From the NCBI RefSeq assembly GCF_041080815.1, contig NZ_CP160205.1, positions 3,038,001-3,102,000 on the forward strand: a DNA stretch of 64,000 nt, read 5' to 3'. The notes beneath the pieces were generated by a model. It saw nothing but the letters and a program-made list of their open reading frames with translations, ran no database searches and was not told where the DNA came from. The position numbers and the translations under genes were made by a program. This DNA comes from Mucilaginibacter yixingensis. GTDB taxonomy: Bacteria; Bacteroidota; Bacteroidia; Sphingobacteriales; Sphingobacteriaceae. Position 1 is the stretch's first letter. Each line of letters opens with the position of its first letter. This document shows, one piece after another, positions 9,353 to 17,925 of this stretch.

Positions 9353-11545
9353 TTAGTTTACGTTGAATTTCAGGTAGTTATCCAGCAGATGAATTACCGT
9401 ACGGCTAGACAGGTTATTGCTTGATGCTGTTACCACGTTGGCCGTGTTACCCAGCATATCTTTAACAGACATGTTGTTAGGTACGGTGTTCATCACAGTA
9501 AGCGTGGTTGGATCGCCGTTGGTTTTTTGCAGCAGGGTTACATAGCCGCCATCTTTCTTGCCATCGGTTACTATCGTTTCTTTCTGGATGATGTGGTACC
9601 TGATAAAGTTGGCCACCATATCTTTACTGGCCGCGTCAGACGCCGTTGGCGATGCCGGCAGATAACCCGCAGCCACAGCCGCATCAATAGCCGTGTTGGT
9701 TGGCGCAAATACCGTATAATCGGAGCCTGCGGTAATACCCAGAATATCGCCCGTAGCAGGCGTATACAGGTTTGACGCAGTAAGGTAGCTCACAAATTTT
9801 TTGTAAGGCGAGTTAGCCGGTGCGGCCAGCGCTTCCAGGTATTTACCTACCGCCATAGTAGGCTCGGTAAGCAATCCATCAATTAAATACACGGTACCGT
9901 TGCTGGTAGTGTATGTGTTGGTTACGTTTAGCTTGATACCTGCATCCTGGTTACCGGTAGAGTATACTTTGTTGTTTTCGTACTTAATGTATTCGCCATC
10001 ATAGGTTTCTACAATGCCGGTGCCCTGCAAGCTTGGATAATCGGCCTTGATAACCTGCATATTAATAATACGGTTCAGTTTATCTAAGGCTGATGAGCCA
10101 GACAGTGCCGTACCGCCGCCCGGTGGTGTGTAGCGCCAGGTTTGCGCATCCAGGTCATAAGACCAGCCCAGCGTTTTCAGCGTAGCATCCGAAGTAAGAA
10201 ACAGTGTATACTTCAGGCTGGTGTTAATAATATTGGTTTTAAGCGATGCACTCAACGCGCGGGTCATCAGCGAGTAGGCCGGATCAAGATAGGCCCTGCC
10301 AAACACACTGCTGAACACATTGGCATTCTGCACCTTGCTGGTGCCATAGAACACGCCGTTGCTCAGCATCTTTTTGTCAACCACATCGGCATCTTTATTA
10401 AATAAAGCGCCCTGGCCCTGGCTGTTCACGGTAATTGCAAACTTGCTTGGCCACACGGTAAGGTTAAACATATGCGCGTTCAGGAAATCATACATAACCT
10501 GCTTTGGCAGCGCGTCCAACGATGGATAATATTTCAGCAGAACATTGTTGATATAGGCGTTCAGCGCATCGTTGGTTGGTGCAAACATTGAATAGCCTTC
10601 CATCTGGCCGTCGTTATCGTCAAGTTTCAGGTAGTTCTCGTTATTGGGCGAGTAGGTTAAGCCTGCATCATATACTTTGATATATACATCGTCTGTAACG
10701 CCGGTGTTGGCTTTGTTTTTTGCAGTAGCATCGGCACTAATAATGTACGATACCATGTATTTATCAAACAGCGATTTAAACACGCTATACTGCGGGTTTG
10801 ACGCCAGGTACTGGTCAATGCTTGGCAGTGGTTCAATTACGCGGTTAATTTCATGGATTACGCCGTTCTCTGCAACAATGTCTTTGGTTACAACCTGTGC
10901 TCCAACTACGTTAAAGCCGGTGTACGGGTTATCAGGAAAGAAATAATTGTAATCAGCAGCAGTAAGGGCGTGGCTGTTCAAATAGTTATCAAGTACATAA
11001 GGGATGTACTTGTTGTTATTATCTGCCGAAGTGTAGTAGTTGGTACCGCCGGTGTTGTTGCGATTTGAGTTAAAGTACAGAATCTTCTTACCGTTGTAGG
11101 TGGTTGTCTGCACCGCATCATAATAAGTAGTTCGGCGTTTAAAAGCCATAGATGGCAGCCAACCCGTGGCCGACTGATAATCTGGCAATCGGTCTGTTTT
11201 AAACGCGTTATACACCAGGCAATACCGCACTATACCGGTGGCGGTAGCTGCGTCAAGGTCTTTAGCGCTGCTCAGGTTTTTTGCTTTCAGGTAGATGGCA
11301 AAGGCCGCGTCATTGGGTGCAAAAAGCGTCCAATAGCCAGACTGGCTCAGGATGTCTTTGTAGCCGGCCTTGTCAATACAAGTAAGCAGGTTGGTAAAAT
11401 TACCCCGGGCCTGCAGCTGCAGGTAAATTGCGGGTGCCAGGTTGTCTGGACGGTCATAACGTTCATGAAATTCTTTTTTGGTACAGCCGGCCAGTACCAA
11501 AATCAATAACAAAAACGATGATGCACTTTGTAAAGTTCTCTTCAT
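9353..11545 (-). CDS. Multi-domain FAS1 (fasciclin) lipoprotein
   Basis: I place the start at the ATG at 11545 because it begins a proper lipoprotein signal (MKRTLQ then LILVLAGC, Cys21); an upstream TTG would add four residues. The 730-residue protein carries about four FAS1 repeats. Visible FAS1 motifs include YWTLFAPNDAAFAIYL (near 75), YSMFAPTNDALNAYI (near 310), YTLFLTSDATLKTLGW (near 450) and YTVFAPTNTAIDAAV (near 620). They have matching closing motifs such as NGVIHEINRVIEP, NGTVYLIDGLL and RTVIHLLDNYL. It is the first gene of the FAS1-SusC-SusD-FAS1-FAS1-SusC series, just after the regulator gene. Such a protein would project from the cell surface. Adhesion or capture of a polymer for the SusCD pair is inferred. 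Confidence 0.9.
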   Translation of the reverse strand: MKRTLQSASSFLLLILVLAGCTKKEFHERYDRPDNLAPAIYLQLQARGNFTNLLTCIDKAGYKDILSQSGYWTLFAPNDAAFAIYLKAKNLSSAKDLDAATATGIVRYCLVYNAFKTDRLPDYQSATGWLPSMAFKRRTTYYDAVQTTTYNGKKILYFNSNRNNTGGTNYYTSADNNNKYIPYVLDNYLNSHALTAADYNYFFPDNPYTGFNVVGAQVVTKDIVAENGVIHEINRVIEPLPSIDQYLASNPQYSVFKSLFDKYMVSYIISADATAKNKANTGVTDDVYIKVYDAGLTYSPNNENYLKLDDNDGQMEGYSMFAPTNDALNAYINNVLLKYYPSLDALPKQVMYDFLNAHMFNLTVWPSKFAITVNSQGQGALFNKDADVVDKKMLSNGVFYGTSKVQNANVFSSVFGRAYLDPAYSLMTRALSASLKTNIINTSLKYTLFLTSDATLKTLGWSYDLDAQTWRYTPPGGGTALSGSSALDKLNRIINMQVIKADYPSLQGTGIVETYDGEYIKYENNKVYSTGNQDAGIKLNVTNTYTTSNGTVYLIDGLLTEPTMAVGKYLEALAAPANSPYKKFVSYLTASNLYTPATGDILGITAGSDYTVFAPTNTAIDAAVAAGYLPASPTASDAASKDMVANFIRYHIIQKETIVTDGKKDGGYVTLLQKTNGDPTTLTVMNTVPNNMSVKDMLGNTANVVTASSNNLSSRTVIHLLDNYLKFNVN

Positions 11546-11734
11546 AAATAAGCACAAAGGTTCATGCGGATGCCTTGCGGCTAGCCGTTATTATTGGTTT
11601 ATATTTTACTTGGTGGCAGCAACCGGGCAGATGGATCTTGCAGCGTGCAGACTTTGATAAAGCCGGTATAGGAAACTTTATTAAAACCCTTGTTCTGAAA
11701 AATTTTGCCGGATGTGCCGTTTATAATTGTACAG

Positions 11735-11804
11735 CAAACCTAGCCAGCAAAGCAGCCTCGGCGGTTTTAAAAATTGGTGAAAAGTTTTAGAAAATTGGCG
11801 AAAA
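11735..11804 (-). promoter_or_regulatory. Putative promoter and activator site of the FAS1/SusCD operon
   Basis: The 336-bp space between the regulator gene and the FAS1 gene (11546-11881) has no convincing gene. Read on the minus strand it holds a TAnnTTTG-type -7 element, TAGGTTTG (11742-11735). Upstream of it are two direct repeats, TTTTCGCCAATTT (11804-11792) and TTTTCACCAATTT (11783-11771), whose starts are 21 bp apart, two helical turns. The repeats would lie at roughly -42 to -75, where AraC-type activators bind as tandem monomers. The adjacent HTCS gene is the obvious candidate regulator. The transcript would have a leader of about 185 nt. No good -33 element is visible, as is common for activator-dependent promoters. 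Confidence 0.45.
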
Positions 11805-11881
11805 TGCAGCTTTTCAAAGCTAAAACAAGGTTTTAGAACTTTTTTAGAGGATTGATAGCAAACAAAAATATACTGTATAAA

Positions 11882-14800
11882 CTACACTTGTTTTTGCTTC
11901 AGCTGCTTTAAATACTGCGATGGAGTGCTGCCGTATTTTTCTTTAAAGCAGGTGCTAAAATAGGCCAAACTGCCAAAGCCCACCAGGTAAGAAATTTCAG
12001 AAATATTGTATTCGGCCGTTTCCATTAATTGTACGGCGCGTTTAAGGCGCATCTCTTTTACAAATTCTACCGGGGCCATGCCGGTCAGACTTTTTAGTTT
12101 CTTGTAAAAAGTAGTACGCCCCAGGCCCACTGCCGATGCAACGTCATCAATATTAAAATCGGCATCGGTGAGTTTTTGCTCTACAATTTCAATGGCTTGT
12201 TTAAGCAGCTGTTCATCTTTGGGAGTAATCAAAATCTCACCTGGCGCTAACTGCACTAAACTTTTACCCGACAGGTAGCCATTAAACAACTGCCTGCGCT
12301 GCTTAATCAGGTTTTCAACCAGGGCAATTACATGGCCGGTATTGAAGGGCTTGGTAACATAAAAATCGGCCCCGAATTTCAAGCCCTCTATCTGGTGCTC
12401 AACCGATGAACGCGCCGTAAGCAATACTACCGGGATATGACTGGTGTTCACCTGGTTTTTCAACGCATCCAGCATAGCAATACCGTCCATGTTCGGCATC
12501 ATCACATCGCTGATAATCAGATCGGGGATCAACTGTTCAGCCTTTTGCAGACCGATAGCACCATCTTCAGCCAGCTCTACCCGGTAAAGCGTACTCAGCT
12601 GACCGCTTAAGAACTTGCGCAGCTCGGGATTGTCTTCAACAATCAACACCAACGGCTTCTCCGTTTCGGCGGCTTCGGCAGCAACGGGCTCCGCATCTGT
12701 AGCAGTAGCCGGCATAAACTGATGATTTACCGGCACAGGTGTAGGTGCGTCGACCAGATCCACATTGGCACCCTCGAAATGAGCTTTACCAGCTTTTAAG
12801 GCGATAGTAAACGTCATGCCCGCGCCGGGGTTATTTTGGGCAGACACCTGTCCGCCGTGATTAGTAATCAGCTCACGCGAGAAAGCCAAACCAATGCCGG
12901 TGCCTTTAGGCTGATTAGTTTTATCGTTGGCGCCTTCGTAATAGAGTTTAAAAATCTGCTCCAGCTTATCTTCGGGCACACCCGGGCCTTCATCACTTAT
13001 CCTGATATAAATATCGTCAGCCTGAACTAATGTAATGCTAATGCGCCGTCCCTGCGGTGTAAACTTGAAGGCGTTGGCCAGCAGGTTGTAAATTACAATA
13101 TCAATCTTCTCGGCATCAACCCAGGCCATCACCTGGTCGGCTTCACTTTTAAAGGTGAGACTGATCTGCTTTTCTACCGCTAACTCGGTAAAGTAATTAA
13201 CGGTTTGTTTAAGCAGAGCAACCAAATCAACCTCGGCAATCTGCAGGCGCACGCTACCGCTTTGCAACTTTCGGAAATCAAGCAGCTGGTTAATAAAACG
13301 CACCATGCGGTTGGCATTTTTATTGGCTAAACTCAGATGCTCCCTCCCCTTCTGGGTGAGCTGCTGCTCGTTATTGAGCACTTGTTCCAACGGATTAACA
13401 ATCAGCGTGAGTGGCGTGCGCAGCTCATGTGAGATATTGGTAAAGAACTGCAGCTTCAGCTCGGCCAGCTTTTGCTCTACCGTCACCCGGTTACGCAGTG
13501 TAATCATGGTAACGATGATGCGCCGTGCTATTTCTATAGCCACTACGGCCAGTATAAAATAAACAAGATAGGCCCAGCCGGTTTTCCAGAACGGCGGCGA
13601 GATAATAACAACCACGCTTTTCTCGGGCACATTTTTAAACAGGTAATTGCTCACCGTTTTTACCCTAAAGGTGTATTTCCCCGGCGGTACGTTGGTATAA
13701 AATGCCTGTCGCTGGTTGCGCACCATGTTCCACTGGCTATCAAAGCCTTCCAGTTTGTAGGCATACCATATTTTGTGCGCTATCTTATAATCAAGCACAG
13801 TATAATCTATGGTGAAAAGATTTTGATCGTACTTGAGATTAATTTCGTGCGCATCATTTATGCCATATTTCAGGGGCGAGCCCTCTGCCGCAGGCACTAC
13901 TATTTTATTAGCCACCTGGAAATTGGTGAGTGCCATGTTGGCCGTGTACTTTCTGCTGGCGGTATGCTCAGGATCAAACGACAGGAAACCATCAATACAC
14001 CCCAAATAAAGCCGCCCCGAAGCCGACCGGATAGCTGCCGACTCTGAAAACGCCGTTGGTGGCAGCCCGTCATCGGTATTATAATTCTTAAATACCTGAG
14101 TGGATGTGTTAAACTCAGACAAGCCATTTTCTGTAGTGAGCCACAGATGATCGTGCCTGTCGTTCACAATGCTCAGAATAATATCATTGGGCAGACCATT
14201 AGCCGTGGTATACACTTTAAAAGTAATCTTATCCTTTACATTAAAAGTAGTATTGGCCTTTTGCAAGCCGCCGCCAAAGGTGCCCAGCCACATATTGTTA
14301 TGCGCATCGCGACAGATGTATTGCACATCATTATTACCCAAAGAGGTACTATCTCCCGGCTGTTTGGTGTAGCGCTTGTATTTGAATTGTTTAACCCCAT
14401 CAGCCGGATTAAAAACCAGCAGTCCGTTGGTGCTGGCAATCCAGATATTGCCTTTGGGGTCTTCCTGCAAATGCCTGATGCCGTTGGCCCGGGCCGCCTC
14501 ATACCCGGCAAAAGCATTGCGTGGATTGGTGAAGGTCAGTTTATCACCATCGCGCTGCACCAGATTCAATCCACCGCCGAAAGTGCCCAGCCACATGCGG
14601 CCCTTATGGTCTTCCAGAATGGTGTAAATGCTGTTATTACTTACAGAATTGGCATCATTAGGGTTATGCGTATATTGGGTAATACGGTAATGCAAACCAT
14701 CATCTGCCAAAGGCACCGCCCTGATAAGTCCCTGCCCTTTGGTACCTATCCAGATGGTATGATCGCGGGTTTCATAAATACAATAGGCTTTTATATTTTT

Positions 14801-16282
14801 CTGTGCATAAGCAGCCAGCGGTTCGCCCAGCTTAACATCATTTTTATAAATATAGATATCACCCGATTTATTGCCCATCCACAATCTACCGGCGTGATCC
14901 TCGCACAACGCTCGTACCTCGTTGTCTGTTTTGGTATAAGCCGTGCTGCTAATCAGTTGCTGTTTAAATACATCGGGCAATAGTACTACCTTATTAATCC
15001 CCCTGTCATACCCGCTAAACCAAAGTACCCCGGCAGGATCATGATAAATAACCGTCACCACGTTTGAGAATTTCTGATCTGGCGATCCTGGCTCATCGTG
15101 AAAATACTCTACCTTATCGGCCGCACGGTTGTAATAACCAAAACCACCTTCTACCATACACACCCACAGCGTGTTGTAGGTATCCTCAAAAACCTGGTAA
15201 GTGGTGTGAATGGTAAGCGCCTCGGCATCTTTTTTCTGGGTAAAAAGCTTAGCAGTTTTAGTAGCCGGATCATATTTCAGAATCCCTTTTCGTGGCTGCA
15301 GCCATAGTAAGCCGTAACTATCCCGGTAGATCTTTAATACGATCTCTTCCCCTGGCGATCTGAACGCAATAGCATGTGTATGAACATTATACTCTACCAA
15401 ACCTTTGCCAGATGTGGCGGCATAAAGCAAACCCTTACCGTCATACAACAACGCGTTAATAAGTGTTCCCGGCACCAGATCAACGGCATCCATGTGCCTG
15501 TTTTTCAGGTTGTAGGTAATTACCTTGCCTTGTTGGGTACCCATGTAAACCACATCGCCATACTGTTTAATAGTAGTGAACGACAGGCTGCTATAACTCG
15601 ACGGCAGGTTTACAGACGTATACTCGCCGTTGGATGCCTTTTTCAAGCAGCAAACTCCAGCCGCCGTACCCAACCACACTTGCCTGGCTTGATCCTCGTA
15701 CAGGCAATTGATATGATCGTCTGACAGATGCTGTGCGCCTTTTTGTTTTTTATTAAAAACGGTGATGACAGGCATGCCATTCTCTGTACGGCTCCCCGAA
15801 GCACAAAGCGCCCCCTGTTTGAGCGAGAGCAGCCAGGTATCGCCATTGGTAAGCGGCGAAATGCTTTCTATCAGCGTCTTTCTTATGTTTTTGGCTACAT
15901 TGGCACCCTGTATGGGCAAAAAACGTTCGTTTTTTTTATTAAACCGATAGATCCTGTTATCATAAGCCTTTACCCACAGGTAGCCGATGGAGTCTTCGGC
16001 AATAATCCTGATCTTGTTGTTTTCCAGGCTCGAACTATCGCCCGGCATACCTTTATAGGCCACAAAAGTGTGCCCGTCAAAACGGTTCAGGCCATCCCAG
16101 GTGCCCAGCCATATAAAACCTTCTTTATCTTTCAGGATACACGATATACGGTCATGCAACAAGCCCTCGCTGGTAGTATAATGTTTTAAACTATACCTGG
16201 GCTGAGCCATTACAACGGGCAATGCGGCCATGCTTAAACAAAGCATAAACAAGGCGCAGGCAATAACTCGCTTTAAGGGCAT
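11882..16282 (-). CDS. Hybrid two-component system regulator (HTCS): periplasmic sensor, histidine kinase, receiver and AraC domain
   Basis: This 1466-residue one-protein signalling system has a signal peptide ending near VVMAQ (residue 27). A periplasmic two-propeller sensor of Reg_prop repeats covers about 30-790, with many copies of the pattern xxGxLWLGTxGGG. A Y_Y_Y domain follows (about 800-895, ending VPPGKYTFRVKTV), then one membrane span (about 910-930). The HisKA phosphoacceptor is His952 in SHELRTPL, and the HATPase has NLLANAFKF, DEGPGVPED and GTGIGLAFS. The receiver has Asp1259 in SDVMMPNMDG and KPFN after it. The C-terminus is an AraC-type DNA-binding domain ending in YGSTPSQYLKQLKQK. 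All catalytic motifs are intact. In this family the sensor binds oligosaccharides and the AraC domain activates the adjacent Sus-like operon, so it probably controls the FAS1/SusCD genes downstream. Confidence 0.97.
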   Translation of the reverse strand: MPLKRVIACALFMLCLSMAALPVVMAQPRYSLKHYTTSEGLLHDRISCILKDKEGFIWLGTWDGLNRFDGHTFVAYKGMPGDSSSLENNKIRIIAEDSIGYLWVKAYDNRIYRFNKKNERFLPIQGANVAKNIRKTLIESISPLTNGDTWLLSLKQGALCASGSRTENGMPVITVFNKKQKGAQHLSDDHINCLYEDQARQVWLGTAAGVCCLKKASNGEYTSVNLPSSYSSLSFTTIKQYGDVVYMGTQQGKVITYNLKNRHMDAVDLVPGTLINALLYDGKGLLYAATSGKGLVEYNVHTHAIAFRSPGEEIVLKIYRDSYGLLWLQPRKGILKYDPATKTAKLFTQKKDAEALTIHTTYQVFEDTYNTLWVCMVEGGFGYYNRAADKVEYFHDEPGSPDQKFSNVVTVIYHDPAGVLWFSGYDRGINKVVLLPDVFKQQLISSTAYTKTDNEVRALCEDHAGRLWMGNKSGDIYIYKNDVKLGEPLAAYAQKNIKAYCIYETRDHTIWIGTKGQGLIRAVPLADDGLHYRITQYTHNPNDANSVSNNSIYTILEDHKGRMWLGTFGGGLNLVQRDGDKLTFTNPRNAFAGYEAARANGIRHLQEDPKGNIWIASTNGLLVFNPADGVKQFKYKRYTKQPGDSTSLGNNDVQYICRDAHNNMWLGTFGGGLQKANTTFNVKDKITFKVYTTANGLPNDIILSIVNDRHDHLWLTTENGLSEFNTSTQVFKNYNTDDGLPPTAFSESAAIRSASGRLYLGCIDGFLSFDPEHTASRKYTANMALTNFQVANKIVVPAAEGSPLKYGINDAHEINLKYDQNLFTIDYTVLDYKIAHKIWYAYKLEGFDSQWNMVRNQRQAFYTNVPPGKYTFRVKTVSNYLFKNVPEKSVVVIISPPFWKTGWAYLVYFILAVVAIEIARRIIVTMITLRNRVTVEQKLAELKLQFFTNISHELRTPLTLIVNPLEQVLNNEQQLTQKGREHLSLANKNANRMVRFINQLLDFRKLQSGSVRLQIAEVDLVALLKQTVNYFTELAVEKQISLTFKSEADQVMAWVDAEKIDIVIYNLLANAFKFTPQGRRISITLVQADDIYIRISDEGPGVPEDKLEQIFKLYYEGANDKTNQPKGTGIGLAFSRELITNHGGQVSAQNNPGAGMTFTIALKAGKAHFEGANVDLVDAPTPVPVNHQFMPATATDAEPVAAEAAETEKPLVLIVEDNPELRKFLSGQLSTLYRVELAEDGAIGLQKAEQLIPDLIISDVMMPNMDGIAMLDALKNQVNTSHIPVVLLTARSSVEHQIEGLKFGADFYVTKPFNTGHVIALVENLIKQRRQLFNGYLSGKSLVQLAPGEILITPKDEQLLKQAIEIVEQKLTDADFNIDDVASAVGLGRTTFYKKLKSLTGMAPVEFVKEMRLKRAVQLMETAEYNISEISYLVGFGSLAYFSTCFKEKYGSTPSQYLKQLKQKQV

Positions 16283-16472
16283 CTTCGTGTCTTCAGATTT
16301 TAATAAGTGGGATGGATGCTGTAAATATCAGTAATATTTATCAATCCTAAAGAGGCAAAATCTACTCATATACGGTCTTTAAGTTATGTGATAAATAAGT
16401 TACGAGTTTAAGGAGCCTTGCGGAGCATATATAACCCCACCTGCCTTCAACTAAAATTATGTGCTAATTTAT

Positions 16473-16505
16473 TTTGTTTTACTAAATATTTTAGCATTAT
16501 ATTTG
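16473..16505 (+). promoter_or_regulatory. Bacteroidota-type promoter
   Basis: TTTG at 16473-16476 and TATATTTG at 16498-16505 match the -33 TTTG and -7 TAnnTTTG consensus with a 21-bp spacer. The transcript would begin about 15 nt before the ATG at 16526, which supports that start over the longer upstream reading frame. Confidence 0.6.
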
Positions 16506-16525
16506 CATTAACAAACGCTTGTATT

Positions 16526-16885
16526 ATGATCTGCTTTGATATGCCAGTAGTGCTCGGCGACCGGGAGGTTAGCGTGCACGTAACCGATGTTTTTCCAGAC
16601 TGCCAGCAGTTTATAGACGATCTGGCCTTCCAGGTAAGTTTTACTGCCGATGCAGGGCAAAAGAATTTTATCCTGATACGACACCCCAACGGCTGGCACA
16701 TTACACAGTCACAATCACCAGGTAGCATGACCATTAACGGCATCATAGAAACTTGCCGAACGGCGTTTACCAATACCGAGATCAGTCGCCTTGGCTCGGG
16801 GATTGAAAAGATTGTTTCAGATAAGCTTGTCCGCCATCTGCAACAGCTTTACTACCCGTTTCCGCATCGGGCGCATCTAAACTGA
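16526..16885 (+). CDS. Hypothetical protein, 119 residues
   Basis: The start at 16526 is chosen because a promoter with good -33/-7 elements lies immediately upstream; the open frame extends further upstream but would begin before the promoter. The product begins MICFDMPVVLGDREVSV. It is a small soluble protein with mixed beta-strand and helical character, including HPNGWHITQSQSPGSM and a helical C-terminal half. It has no signal peptide, no membrane span and no motif I recognise. It is divergent from the HTCS gene and followed by an inverted repeat. It is expressed alone or at most with nothing downstream. Function unknown. Confidence 0.65.
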   Translation: MICFDMPVVLGDREVSVHVTDVFPDCQQFIDDLAFQVSFTADAGQKNFILIRHPNGWHITQSQSPGSMTINGIIETCRTAFTNTEISRLGSGIEKIVSDKLVRHLQQLYYPFPHRAHLN

Positions 16886-16901
16886 TTGGGATATAAACAT
16901 C

Positions 16902-16999
16902 ACGTCATTGCGAGGAACGAAGCAATCTCTGCATGTGCTAAGCAGATTTGCATATCCGAATATCCTTCTCAGAGATTGCTTCGTCCCTCGCAATGACGT
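16902..16999. repeat. Intergenic inverted repeat, family A (GTCATTGCGAGG termini)
   Basis: A 98-bp palindromic element begins ACGTCATTGCGAGG and ends CCTCGCAATGACGT. Each arm continues as GAACGAAGCAATCTCTG or its near-complement, and the central loop is variable. Related copies are at 30267, 46008, 55436 and 59336. All are outside genes. Confidence 0.85.
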
Positions 17000-17144
17000 T
17001 GTAGTTGTTGTAGCGGCGGATTTCGGCGTTATTAACAACTTGAGTTATTTAATAAAAGGAGTACTCTATAAGCCTATTGACTCCAGGTGGATCACTCCAC
17101 CTCCAATGTAATTAACTACCTATATAAATATGCCCATAAAAAGC

Positions 17145-17165
17145 CCCCTCTCCTTTGGAGAGGGG
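17145..17165 (+). promoter_or_regulatory. Perfect 9-bp hairpin in the imuA leader
   Basis: CCCCTCTCC, loop TTT, GGAGAGGGG forms a perfect stem ending 15 nt before the imuA start codon. As RNA it would be a very stable GC-rich stem next to the ribosome entry region. It lacks a following T-run, so it is not a simple terminator. It could be a translational control element, or an inserted repeat, because the sequence looks like a mobile intergenic motif (followed by TTGGGGTAAGG). Confidence 0.5.
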
Positions 17166-17180
17166 TTGGGGTAAGGTATC

Positions 17181-17924
17181 ATGAACACCGCCAGAAAAGA
17201 CATCATCGCCCGCCTGCGTCAGGATATCCTGCGGCAGGAAGGTTATGCCCCGCAAAAAACGGCGGGAGCCGGGCGCATTGGTCTGGGGCCGGTGGAAGAT
17301 GCTTTTCCTGATGGGGCGTTTCCATGTGGTAACCTGCACGAGTTTCTGGCTTTTGATGCCGCACAAATGGCGGCTACCAACGGCTTTATCTCCGGTCTGC
17401 TGGCTACGCTAATGCGAAATGATGGCGCTTGCATCTGGATCAGCAAAAGCAACCAGGTTTTTCCTGCCGCACTCAGCGCTTTTGGCATCCAGCCGCACCG
17501 CCTCGTTTTTGCCTGCCTGCAGCGCGACCGCGATGTACTGTGGGCTGCAGAAGAAGCCCTGAAATGTGAAGGCCTTGCCGCCGTAATTGCCGAGGTTAGC
17601 GAACTGACTTTTATGCAATCGCGCCGGTTGCAGCTGGCGATTGAGCAAAGCCGGGTAACGGGGTTTATTTTGCGTAGTAACCAACGCAAAATGAGCACCA
17701 CCGCCTGTATTGCCCGCTGGCAGATAAGTGCGGCGCCCAGCAAGCAAATGGACTTGCCGGGCGTGGGCCATACCTGTTTCAATGTGTCGTTACTTAAGGT
17801 AAAAAATGGGCACACGGGCAATTGGCTGCTGGAGTGGAAAAAGGGCGGTTTTAAACCTGTAGCCACCGCAATTGTTGCCAACGCCACAGATCAGCATCCG
17901 TTAACCACATTAAAAGCAGGATGA
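17181..17924 (+). CDS. imuA: ImuA-like SOS mutagenesis accessory protein
   Basis: This 247-residue protein has the conserved opening of Bacteroidota ImuA: an N-terminal helix, then a GLGPVEDAFPDGAFPCGNLH segment and LHEFLAF. A RecA-like core of about 45-220 follows, with ACIWISKSNQVFPAAL, AAVIAEVSELTFMQSRR and TGFILR. No intact Walker A motif is visible, in line with an accessory rather than a recombinase role. It is the first gene of the imuA-imuB-dnaE2 cassette, one base before imuB. The cassette performs error-prone translesion synthesis after DNA damage. I could not pick out a LexA-type operator in the 295-bp upstream space; it holds an inverted repeat (16902-16999) and a hairpin (17145-17165) instead. 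Confidence 0.88.
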   Translation: MNTARKDIIARLRQDILRQEGYAPQKTAGAGRIGLGPVEDAFPDGAFPCGNLHEFLAFDAAQMAATNGFISGLLATLMRNDGACIWISKSNQVFPAALSAFGIQPHRLVFACLQRDRDVLWAAEEALKCEGLAAVIAEVSELTFMQSRRLQLAIEQSRVTGFILRSNQRKMSTTACIARWQISAAPSKQMDLPGVGHTCFNVSLLKVKNGHTGNWLLEWKKGGFKPVATAIVANATDQHPLTTLKAG

Positions 17925-17925
17925 T

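Noticed and set aside
14147..14983. Long plus-strand frame (278 codons) opposite the HTCS gene
   Set aside because: It lies wholly antisense to the clearly coding Reg_prop sensor; the frame is open because of biased codons and has no start context or recognisable domains.
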